DNA from: Nocardioides marinus
GTDB taxonomy: Bacteria; Pseudomonadota; Alphaproteobacteria; Rhodobacterales; Rhodobacteraceae
Length of the DNA: 64,000 nt
Direction: 5' to 3'
Assembly: GCA_019801415.1 (NCBI GenBank)
Contig: JAHVJD010000006.1
Location: 245,373-309,372, forward strand
Shown here: positions 26,804 through 34,248 of the stretch, piece by piece
How the letters are laid out: the number at the start of each line of letters is the position of its first letter
Numbering within the stretch: position 1 is the first letter of the stretch
Notes under the pieces: model-generated
Databases searched by the model: none
Seen by the model: the letters and a program-made list of their open reading frames with translations, nothing else
Told to the model about the DNA's origin: nothing
Program-made: the position numbers and the translations under genes

Positions 26804-27685
26804 TCAGGCCGTTTCGCCCTTGCGAAACAGCTGCACAAGTTCAGGGACATAGGCCTCGCCCTGGCCAGCTTCCACCGGCGCTTTCAGGGCCTCGGAAATA
26901 CCATCGGCAACCGTTTTTCGCGCACCGGAGGCCTCGGACATCCCACGATAGTAATCGATATCTTTCAATGCGTTCGACACAAAGAAGGGCAGCCCCTCGC
27001 GGTCCTGGTCAACGATGTACGGGGCCAGCCGCTCCAGCGCGACACTCGCGCCACCGCCTTGCGCCAGCACATCGACAAACACCTGCGGATCAATCTCGGC
27101 ATCCGCAGCCTGTGCCGCGGCCTCGGCCAGCAGCGTCATGAAACCCACCGACACATAGTTGTGCAACAACTTGAGCCGATGACCATGACTCAGCGGGCCA
27201 ACGTGATCGACCTTTTCGGTAAAGGAAGCCAGCACCGGACGCACCTTTTCCAGTGCTTCTGTCGCACCACCGACCAACAGGTTCAGCGTGCCTTCATGGG
27301 CGTGTTTCGCCGTGCGCGTCATCGGGGCATCGATGTAATCACCGCCTGCCTGACGAATGATCTCGGCCATGCGCAGTGTCGTCTCCGGCAGCGCTGTCGA
27401 GCAATCCACCACAACGGCACCGGGTTTCAGCGCCGAGGCAACACCTTTTGACCCGGCCACGATGGCCTCGACCTGCGGTGAGCCGGTGACACAAAGGATC
27501 ACGACATCCGACTTCGCCGCAACCTCGGCCGGGCTGGCGCAGGCGCTGGCACCGAGGCCAAGGATTTCCTCCGTTGGCTGGTTGCCGGGGTGATCGAGGA
27601 AGCTCAGGCTGAAACCGCCCTTCAAAAGGACGTTGCGGGCGATACCATGCCCCATAAGGCCAACGCCGATGATACCTACATGCAT
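26804..27685 (-). CDS. NAD(P)-dependent beta-hydroxyacid dehydrogenase (3-hydroxyisobutyrate / tartronate-semialdehyde reductase family)
   Basis: A 293-residue two-domain dehydrogenase. It has the Rossmann motif GIIGVGLMGHGIARNVL at the N-terminus, the substrate-binding DAPMTRTAKHAHEGTLN and the catalytic lysine region LKLLHNYVSVG. Members interconvert beta-hydroxy acids and semialdehydes. It lies between an aldehyde dehydrogenase and a TRAP system on one strand, so it probably handles the imported compound or the semialdehyde the dehydrogenase then oxidises. The exact substrate is open. Confidence 0.88.
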   Translation of the reverse strand: MHVGIIGVGLMGHGIARNVLLKGGFSLSFLDHPGNQPTEEILGLGASACASPAEVAAKSDVVILCVTGSPQVEAIVAGSKGVASALKPGAVVVDCSTALPETTLRMAEIIRQAGGDYIDAPMTRTAKHAHEGTLNLLVGGATEALEKVRPVLASFTEKVDHVGPLSHGHRLKLLHNYVSVGFMTLLAEAAAQAADAEIDPQVFVDVLAQGGGASVALERLAPYIVDQDREGLPFFVSNALKDIDYYRGMSEASGARKTVADGISEALKAPVEAGQGEAYVPELVQLFRKGETA

Positions 27686-27730
27686 TTTATGCTCTTTCCG
27701 TCTTAACGTGGGGGCGCTCGAAGCCAGACC

Positions 27731-29218
27731 TCAGTCCGCGTTGATCCAGATCGCCTTGGTGTCGAGGTATTCTTCCATGTGCTCGGTGCCACCTTCCCGG
27801 CCATAGCCCGACATTTTGACCCCACCAAAGGGCACGGCTGGGTCGATTGCATGGTACATGTTCACCCACACCGAGCCCGCTTTCAGACGGTGGGCAAGCT
27901 TGTGCGCCGTGCCCAGATGTGTCGAGAATACACCTGCAGCCAAGCCATATGGTGTCGCGTTGGCGCGCTCGACGACCTCGTCGAGGCTGTCAAAGGGCAG
28001 GGCCGAAATCACCGGTCCGAAGATCTCCTCACGGGCAACGCTCATGTCGTCGGTCACGTTACCCAGAACGGTGGGCTGGAAGAAGTGCCCGCCCTGCAGC
28101 TCTGGCCCGTCGGCACGGGCTCCACCCGTCAGAACCGTGGCCCCTTCGCGGGGGCCTGCCGCCAGATAGCCGGCGATGCGTTCTGCCTGGCGGGCGGAAA
28201 TGATAGGTCCGATGTCGGTATCTTCCTCGATACCATGACCTATCCGCAAGGACGCGGCATAATCGGCAACCCGGCGCAAAAACTCGTCGTGGATCTCGCG
28301 GGCCACGAACAGCCGCGAGCCTGCAATACAAATTTGACCCGAGTTGGCAAAAACAGCCATCGCGGCCACCGGCACGGCCTTTTCGATGTCAGCGTCCCGG
28401 CAAACGATCACCGGCGACTTGCCGCCAAGCTCCAACGACACCCGCTTGAGGTTGCCAGTGGCTGCGCGAGCAATCGCCTGGCCAGTGGCGGTCGACCCCG
28501 TAAAGACGATCTTGTCCACTCCGGGATGTTCCGCTAGGGCGGCGCCGGCCTCGCTGCCCGTACCGGTCACGATATTCAGAACGCCGTCCGGCAGCCCGGC
28601 TTCCTGCATGATGCGGGCAATCATCAGAACAGTCAGCGAAGCTTCCTCGGACGGCTTCAAAACGATGGTGCAGCCCGTGGCAATCGCAGGCGCAATCTTC
28701 CAAACCGAGCCTGCAATCGGCGCATTCCAGGGAATGATGGCCCCGACAACACCAATTGGTTCGCGCACCGTCTGCGAATAGATCTCACCCGGGAAGGAGT
28801 TGGGAATCGTGGCTCCATGGATTGCCACTGCCTGACCGGCATAGAAACGCAACATGCCCAGCACGCGACGGCTGTTGGCGAGGGTGCGCTGAATGGGCAT
28901 CCCCATGTCGAGCGTATCGGACAGGCACAGGGTCTCCCATTCAGCCTCGAAACGCTCCGCAATGCGCAGCAACAAGGCCTGACGCTCAAAAGGTGTCCAT
29001 TTTGACCAAGGCCCCTCAAATGCCTTGCGGGCAGCCGCCACCGCCGCGTCAATGTCTTCACGGCCGCCCCGCGGGACGGTTGCAAGCAGACTGCCATCGG
29101 CCGGGTTGCGGGCCTCGATCACTTCGCCGGAGCGCGCTTCGCACCACTGACCGTCGATGAACATCCGGCGAAATTCGCCCTTGTAGAGACCAGCCGCGGC
29201 TGAATTCCAGTCCTTCAT
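27731..29218 (-). CDS. NAD(P)-dependent aldehyde dehydrogenase
   Basis: A 495-residue ALDH-superfamily enzyme with general base E in LELGGKSPV, catalytic cysteine in NSGQICIAGSRL and cofactor motif FTGSTATGQAI. It oxidises an aldehyde to an acid. The ATG at 29218 gives the typical family N-terminus; a GTG at 29293 with GGAG ten bases upstream would add 25 residues. It is the first gene of the operon with the beta-hydroxyacid dehydrogenase and TRAP genes. Two palindromes lie upstream. Confidence 0.9.
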   Translation of the reverse strand: MKDWNSAAAGLYKGEFRRMFIDGQWCEARSGEVIEARNPADGSLLATVPRGGREDIDAAVAAARKAFEGPWSKWTPFERQALLLRIAERFEAEWETLCLSDTLDMGMPIQRTLANSRRVLGMLRFYAGQAVAIHGATIPNSFPGEIYSQTVREPIGVVGAIIPWNAPIAGSVWKIAPAIATGCTIVLKPSEEASLTVLMIARIMQEAGLPDGVLNIVTGTGSEAGAALAEHPGVDKIVFTGSTATGQAIARAATGNLKRVSLELGGKSPVIVCRDADIEKAVPVAAMAVFANSGQICIAGSRLFVAREIHDEFLRRVADYAASLRIGHGIEEDTDIGPIISARQAERIAGYLAAGPREGATVLTGGARADGPELQGGHFFQPTVLGNVTDDMSVAREEIFGPVISALPFDSLDEVVERANATPYGLAAGVFSTHLGTAHKLAHRLKAGSVWVNMYHAIDPAVPFGGVKMSGYGREGGTEHMEEYLDTKAIWINAD

Positions 29219-29293
29219 TGCGTGTAACCCTGTCTGATACTGTTGTGCGTTGGCTTCCGAAAAGGCCGCGCTCGGCGCCGGATTGGACGCCAC

Positions 29294-29659
29294 TACGTTG
29301 TACTCCGATAGGTTGCGGTATTACAAGTTAGTATACATGCTAATTACCATTCGCTCGACGGCCGCCAAGTGTGATCACACTGGTCCCGGCAACCGTTGTG
29401 GCTGCTACACCACGTAAAATGTGCCGCGAGCAGATAACCCCAGGCTGCGACTTAGCGCACCGGTGGTCACAGAATAATAACATAACCATGATTATAGGGG
29501 CGCGAGAATATCCCGCCGCGCGTTCCACTCAACGCCGCCTCTTGTCCGAATACACCAAGGCGCCTTTCGAACGCAGACGGAATGGAAGCAGTTTACAGCC
29601 AACTGGGTCTGCGGGGCCGCGAAAACCGTGTCACGTTCGGTCTCGCGGCCCCAGTTTTG
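29294..29659. promoter_or_regulatory. Intergenic promoter region of the aldehyde dehydrogenase operon with two palindromes
   Basis: TTAG-N8-CTAA (29328-29343) and the perfect 14-bp palindrome AGTGTGATCACACT (29368-29381) lie upstream of the minus-strand aldehyde dehydrogenase gene. They are plausible repressor operators. The remainder, including an AT-rich stretch near 29477-29500, shows no credible gene; the third TRAP operon ends at 29660. Confidence 0.4.
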
Positions 29660-31060
29660 TCAGACCTGTCCCGGCAACCACAACACGATGGCCGGGAAGG
29701 CAACCAGCAGCGCGATCGTGATTGCGTCAGCGATGAAGAACGGCGTGACCCCCTTGAACACGTCCTGCACGCTCAGATCGTCGCGCACGCCGGCGACCAC
29801 AAAGCAGTTGAGGCCAATCGGCGGGGTAATCAGGCAGAACTCTGCCATCTTGACCACCAGGATGCCGAACCAGATGGCACACATCGGCCCCGACATGCCA
29901 AAGGTGCTGTCGGCCGCTGATACCGCTTCGCCGCCGTTCAGGGCCATGACGGCAGGATAGACCACGGGCAACGTCAACAGCAGCATGCCGATCGCATCCA
30001 TGAACATGCCAAGCACCGCGTAGGCCAGGAGGATGCAGATCAGGATCAGCATGGGGCTCATCTCCAGCGAGGTGATCCAGTCGGCAAAGGCTCCGGGCAG
30101 ATCGGCAAAGCCAAGGAAGCGCACGTAGATCAGCACCCCCCAGATGATGGTGAAGATCATCACGCTCAGCTTGGCGGTTTCGAGCAGCGCATCCTTCAAC
30201 TCGCGCCAGCGCATGCCGTGACGCAGCGCCATCAGGAAAACCACGAAGGCCCCGATTGCGCCGCCTTCGGTCGGGGTACCCCAAGCGTCGCCCCCGAAGG
30301 GGTTGTAAACAAAGAAAATGATGGTCACGACAACGAACAGGATCGGCAAGGCTTGCGGCAAGGCGGCAAAGCGCTGACGCCAGGTGAAGCCGGTGACGCG
30401 GGGACCGAAGTCCTTGATGACCATCGCCATGCCAACAATCAGCGCGCCGTAAATCAGCGCGGAGAAGGCGCCGGGAATAAAACCGGCCAACAACAGCTTG
30501 CCCACGTCCTGCTCGACGATGATCGCATAGATCACCAGGATCGCGGAGGGCGGGATCAGTGACGCCAGCGTGCCGCCAGCAGCCACCACACCAGCTGCAA
30601 AACGCTTGTCATAGCCAATCTTCAGCATTTCCGGGATGGCGATACGGGCAAACACGGCCGAGGTGGCAACAGACGCGCCGGACACGGCGGCAAAGCCCGC
30701 TGTGGCAAAAACGGTCGACACCGCCAATCCGCCGGGGACCCAGGCCAACCAGCGTTTGGCGGCCTCGAACAAGGCACGGGTCAGCCCTGCGTAGTAGGCA
30801 AGATAGCCAATCAGGATGAACGTCGGGATCAGCGACAGCGCCTGGCTGGAAACCTTGGAATGCGGCACCTGCCCTGCGGTCTTGACCGCAATGGTGAGCG
30901 CCTTGCCAAAGCGGGCCGGATCGTAGCCAAACTTGGCCCAGAAGATCCAGATCAGGCCAACCATCCCTGCGGCAGCCGCGGCAAATGCCACCCGCATGCC
31001 AAGGACCACCATTACCAAAAGCCCGGCAGAGACGATCAGGCCAATTTCAATCGGTTCCAT
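29660..31060 (-). CDS. dctM: TRAP transporter large permease DctM (third TRAP system)
   Basis: A 466-residue permease, somewhat longer than its neighbours because of an extended central loop around PFGGDAWGTPTEGGAIGAF. Family motifs are TAGFAAVSGASVATSAVFARI, IPPSAILVIYAIIVEQDVGKL and GMFMDAIGMLLLTLPVVYP. It starts 12 bases after dctQ. Length and motifs place it with DctM proteins of the dicarboxylate-like branch. Confidence 0.92.
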   Translation of the reverse strand: MEPIEIGLIVSAGLLVMVVLGMRVAFAAAAAGMVGLIWIFWAKFGYDPARFGKALTIAVKTAGQVPHSKVSSQALSLIPTFILIGYLAYYAGLTRALFEAAKRWLAWVPGGLAVSTVFATAGFAAVSGASVATSAVFARIAIPEMLKIGYDKRFAAGVVAAGGTLASLIPPSAILVIYAIIVEQDVGKLLLAGFIPGAFSALIYGALIVGMAMVIKDFGPRVTGFTWRQRFAALPQALPILFVVVTIIFFVYNPFGGDAWGTPTEGGAIGAFVVFLMALRHGMRWRELKDALLETAKLSVMIFTIIWGVLIYVRFLGFADLPGAFADWITSLEMSPMLILICILLAYAVLGMFMDAIGMLLLTLPVVYPAVMALNGGEAVSAADSTFGMSGPMCAIWFGILVVKMAEFCLITPPIGLNCFVVAGVRDDLSVQDVFKGVTPFFIADAITIALLVAFPAIVLWLPGQV

Positions 31061-31072
31061 GTCAGATGTTCC

Positions 31073-31705
31073 TCAGGTGTCGTGGCCGGAGACGTGTTCC
31101 GCCTCCATCGCGGCCTGGGTGGCGGCGTCGGCAATCATCGGGACAGCAACAGGCTGATCTGTGCCGCTGCGAAACGCTGCACCATAGGCCCACAGCTGCA
31201 GGCACAGACGCAGGCACAGCACACTGAAGGCAACCGGTGCCAGCAGCTTGGCCGGCCAAAGCGGCAGCGAGATATCCATTGAGCTGTCGGCGCTCCACCA
31301 CGGCGCGGCAAAATCGAAGCTGCGTTCGAAATGCGCCCAGGAGCCCCAGACCATCAGCAGCATGAGCAACAGAACGGCGGCAGTGGTGATGAATTCAGCC
31401 AGATAAAGCGCCCGGCCCTTCAAGGCACCTACCACCATGTCCATGCGGATATGGCCGCCGTCACGTTGCGTGAAAGAGATCCCCATGAAGGCGATCAATG
31501 GCATCGCCTGCTCAATCCAGTCGACGTAGCCCGGCAACGGGCTGTTGAACAGGTTGCGCCCGCCAACGGACCCGACGGCCAGTAGCATCAGCGAAAACAC
31601 CGCCAAGCCACTGAGCAGGGCAAGGGGCTTTTCCAAACGGTAGAGCTTTTGGTCGAGTGAACTGAGACGGCTGTCATCAGTCAGCACAAGGGATGCGCCA
31701 GCCAT
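31073..31705 (-). CDS. dctQ: TRAP transporter small permease DctQ (third TRAP system)
   Basis: A 210-residue four-helix membrane protein with an N-terminal cytoplasmic extension of about 25 residues; the signature is VDWIEQAMPLIAFMGISFTQRDGGHIRMDMVV. It lies downstream of a strong hairpin that separates it from dctP, which would lower its transcription relative to the binding protein. Confidence 0.9.
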   Translation of the reverse strand: MAGASLVLTDDSRLSSLDQKLYRLEKPLALLSGLAVFSLMLLAVGSVGGRNLFNSPLPGYVDWIEQAMPLIAFMGISFTQRDGGHIRMDMVVGALKGRALYLAEFITTAAVLLLMLLMVWGSWAHFERSFDFAAPWWSADSSMDISLPLWPAKLLAPVAFSVLCLRLCLQLWAYGAAFRSGTDQPVAVPMIADAATQAAMEAEHVSGHDT

Positions 31706-31742
31706 GGCGTGCCTCCATCATTTTTTCAGGACAGCAGAAACA

Positions 31743-31767
31743 GCCCCGCAGCCGAAGGCTACGGGGC
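31743..31767 (-). terminator. Hairpin between dctP and dctQ, candidate attenuator
   Basis: On the minus strand GCCCCGTAGCC and GGCTGCGGGGC pair over 11 bp (one G-T wobble) around a TTC loop, followed by TGTTTCTG. It sits just after the dctP stop and before dctQ. A leaky terminator here would give much more binding protein than permease, a common need in TRAP systems. Confidence 0.6.
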
Positions 31768-31776
31768 ACGGCAGGA

Positions 31777-32787
31777 TCAGCTGCCTTCGGCAATCAGACC
31801 GGTCACCAGGTCATAGAGTTCCTGGGCGGGGATGCCGCGGGCCGCGTTTTCCGCGATCCAGGCTTCAGCCGCGGGCGCTGCCGCTGCGTCTTTGAAGGCG
31901 GCGAGTTCCTCAGCCGAGAACGTCACCTGTTCGATACCAGCGGCCTCCAGTGCAGGGTCCCAGGCATCCAACGTCTTGGACTTGTAGAAGTCGACATAAT
32001 GCTGCAGCGCTTCGTCCACCGATTCCATCAGCGCCGTGCGATGGTCGTCAGGCAGGCTGTCGAGAGCATCTGTGTTGACAACCACCGGGCAATTTACCGT
32101 TCCGGGGTTCAGGTTTGTGGTCCACCACGCCCCGTTTTCGAGGGTTCCAAAGGACATGTGCGCGTGCGGCGCAAAGGCAACTGCCTTGACGATACCGCTG
32201 TCCATTGCCTGACGTACCTCGGTGGCCGACATCGAGGTGGGAACGGCGCCAACCGCCTCCATCGCCTTGCCGATACCGCCGGTGGCGCGCACGGTCAGCC
32301 CCTCGAAATCCTTCAACGTCGCAGGGACGTCACCGGTGCCGACCAGATTGTACTGCGGCAATGGCGACGGCATCAGCAAGGTCGCGTTCCAGCGCGCCAG
32401 ATCCTTTTGCACCGCCGGGTGTTGATACAGGGCCTGCGAGACCGCGATCTCCTGCTCCAGCGAGCTGACGCCCAGGAACGGCAGTTCCAAAACGGTAATG
32501 GTGGGGTTCTTGTCCCGGTGATAGCCCGCACAGAACTGCGCCATTTCAAACGCGCCGATCGAGATCCCGTCGAGGTTTTCCTTGTTCTTGGACAGACCGC
32601 CATAGCTGATGGTCAGGGCGAACTCGCCGCCGGTCTTCTCTTCGACTAGTTCTGCCAGTTTCTCGACGTGTTCAGTAAAGGCCCGGCGTTTGCCCCACAG
32701 CGAGACATTCCATTCGGTGGCCAGGGCTTCGGTTGCAAAGGTCGTGGTGAGGGCGGCAAGAGCGGCCCCTTTGAGGTAGTTGCGCAC
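31777..32787 (-). CDS. dctP: TRAP transporter substrate-binding protein DctP (third TRAP system)
   Basis: A 336-residue periplasmic binding protein. The GTG at 32787 is preferred because GGGAGGAG lies directly upstream and the signal peptide (VRNYLKGAALAALTTTFATEALA) then starts the protein; an ATG at 32808 overlaps that ribosome-binding site. The sequence contains LTVRATGGIGKAMEAVGAVPT. Directly upstream on the same strand are dctD and dctB, so expression is probably induced by an extracellular carboxylate. Confidence 0.88.
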   Translation of the reverse strand: MRNYLKGAALAALTTTFATEALATEWNVSLWGKRRAFTEHVEKLAELVEEKTGGEFALTISYGGLSKNKENLDGISIGAFEMAQFCAGYHRDKNPTITVLELPFLGVSSLEQEIAVSQALYQHPAVQKDLARWNATLLMPSPLPQYNLVGTGDVPATLKDFEGLTVRATGGIGKAMEAVGAVPTSMSATEVRQAMDSGIVKAVAFAPHAHMSFGTLENGAWWTTNLNPGTVNCPVVVNTDALDSLPDDHRTALMESVDEALQHYVDFYKSKTLDAWDPALEAAGIEQVTFSAEELAAFKDAAAAPAAEAWIAENAARGIPAQELYDLVTGLIAEGS

Positions 32788-32872
32788 GGATGCTCCTCCC
32801 AGATGCATACGGAAATGATTGGGGGAATATTCCAGAAGGTTATGCCGCTGCCTATGAAGGAAAATGCGCGCG

Positions 32873-32903
32873 TTTCCGCAACCATCCTGCGGATTTCCGC
32901 AGG
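32873..32903 (-). promoter_or_regulatory. Tandem TGCGGAAA sites between dctD and dctP
   Basis: An 18-bp palindrome CCTGCGGA-TT-TCCGCAGG (32886-32903) is followed two helical turns (21 bases) away by a second TTTCCGCA half-site (32873-32880). The same-face tandem layout fits a dimeric activator such as the neighbouring DctD-like protein. On the minus strand TTGCGG, 17 bases and TTCATA could be a weak sigma-70 promoter overlapping the second site. There is no good sigma-54 promoter. Confidence 0.5.
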
Positions 32904-32910
32904 GCGAAAG

Positions 32911-34248
32911 TCAGAGTAAAGCGCTTTTATCGAGGCCCAGTTTGACGATCTTCTCGTTCAACGTACGCCGACCAATTCCCAGCGCCCCGGCTGCCGCATC
33001 CATGCGCCCTTCATGCGCCTTGATCGCCTTTCCGATCAATTCGCGCTCAAAGGCCGCCACCGCCTCACGCAAGGTATCGGGTACATCATCCGGATGCTGA
33101 TCGATCCGGATTGCCGACGCCATATTGCCACCGCCCCTTCGCGCCGCGAGCACCCGGCGCTCGCAGATACTGCGAAGCTCGCGCACGTTGCCGGGCCATT
33201 CATGGGCCAGCAGGACCGCGAGGTCATCCTGGGTGATCTCGGGTACGGCGGTTTCGTAGAGCATTGCAAACTTCTCAAGGAAATAGGTTGTCAGCAACGT
33301 CAAATCATCACGGCGCTGGCGCAGTGGTGGCAAGGTCAGCACCATCGTGTTGAGCCGGAACAACAGGTCCTTGCGCAGCCGCCCTTCTGTCACTGCGAGG
33401 TCAACATCCTCGTTGGTAGCGGTGACCACGCGAAAATTCACGGGCACCGGCATCTGGCCGCCGACCGGCAAGATCTGCTTGTCCTCGATCACCCGCAGCA
33501 ACTTGGCCTGCACGTCCAACGGGCAGGAGCATATCTCGTCCAGAAACAACGTGCCGCCGGAAGCCGCCAGCAACCGCCCGCCGGGCCCGCCATCGACGCC
33601 GAACATTTCCGCCTCGAAGGTGGCGGCCGACAGGGCCGCGCAATTCAGTGCCAGAAACGGGGCATCGGCGTTGGGGCCCAGATCATGAAGCGCTCGCGCT
33701 GCAAGCTCCTTGCCGGTCCCGGTTTCTCCGACGATCAGGACCGCGGTGCCGGTGTCCGCAAGGTCCAGAATATCCTGCCGCAGCTGCACGACCGGCGCGG
33801 ACTGCCCCAACAACACCCGATCAAGCCCCGACAGTTCGAACAGGCGCGCCTTCAGCCGGGCATTGCTTTGCTGCATCCGGTGCTGTTCCGCCGCATGGCG
33901 CAGGATGGCCAGCAGGCGACGTGGTTCATAGGGTTTCTCAACGAAACTATAGGCTCCATCCTGCATCGCCTTGACCGCCATGGGAATGTCGCCATGAGCA
34001 GAAATCAGCACCAGAGGCGGCGCCTCGGGTGGCAGAACATCCAGCAGCTCAAGCCCGGACATGCCGGGCATGCGCACGTCGGACAAAATGACGTCGGGAC
34101 CCAAGGCATCCAGTCTTTCGAGCCCTGCCGAAGCCCGCGCAACCGTTGTTACCTGCCAGCCCGCGGCCTCAAGCAGTTCGGCCAGCGACTGCCGCATGGA
34201 CCGGTCGTCGTCAATCACCAGTATGCTGAAGGGCCTCGAGCCGTTCAT
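32911..34248 (-). CDS. dctD: DctD-like response regulator with AAA+ domain lacking the GAFTGA loop
   Basis: A 445-residue NtrC-family regulator: receiver domain (residues 7-125, phospho-acceptor D57, lysine in VEKPYEP), AAA+ domain with Walker A GETGTGKE (174-181) and Walker B GTLFLDE (232-238), and a Fis-type HTH (DAAAGALGIGRRTLNEKI). The loop between EMFG and GGTLFLDE is about ten residues shorter than in sigma-54 activators and has no GAFTGA. It therefore probably cannot remodel sigma-54 RNA polymerase and may act with sigma-70, as does Rhodobacter capsulatus NtrC. It overlaps dctB by 4 bases. Confidence 0.88.
   Translation of the reverse strand: MNGSRPFSILVIDDDRSMRQSLAELLEAAGWQVTTVARASAGLERLDALGPDVILSDVRMPGMSGLELLDVLPPEAPPLVLISAHGDIPMAVKAMQDGAYSFVEKPYEPRRLLAILRHAAEQHRMQQSNARLKARLFELSGLDRVLLGQSAPVVQLRQDILDLADTGTAVLIVGETGTGKELAARALHDLGPNADAPFLALNCAALSAATFEAEMFGVDGGPGGRLLAASGGTLFLDEICSCPLDVQAKLLRVIEDKQILPVGGQMPVPVNFRVVTATNEDVDLAVTEGRLRKDLLFRLNTMVLTLPPLRQRRDDLTLLTTYFLEKFAMLYETAVPEITQDDLAVLLAHEWPGNVRELRSICERRVLAARRGGGNMASAIRIDQHPDDVPDTLREAVAAFERELIGKAIKAHEGRMDAAAGALGIGRRTLNEKIVKLGLDKSALL

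Noticed and set aside
32860..32885. Sigma-54 promoter (GG-N10-GC) upstream of dctP
   Set aside because: On the minus strand a GG and GC are ten bases apart but the flanking consensus is poor and the site overlaps an operator half-site; the neighbouring activator also lacks GAFTGA.
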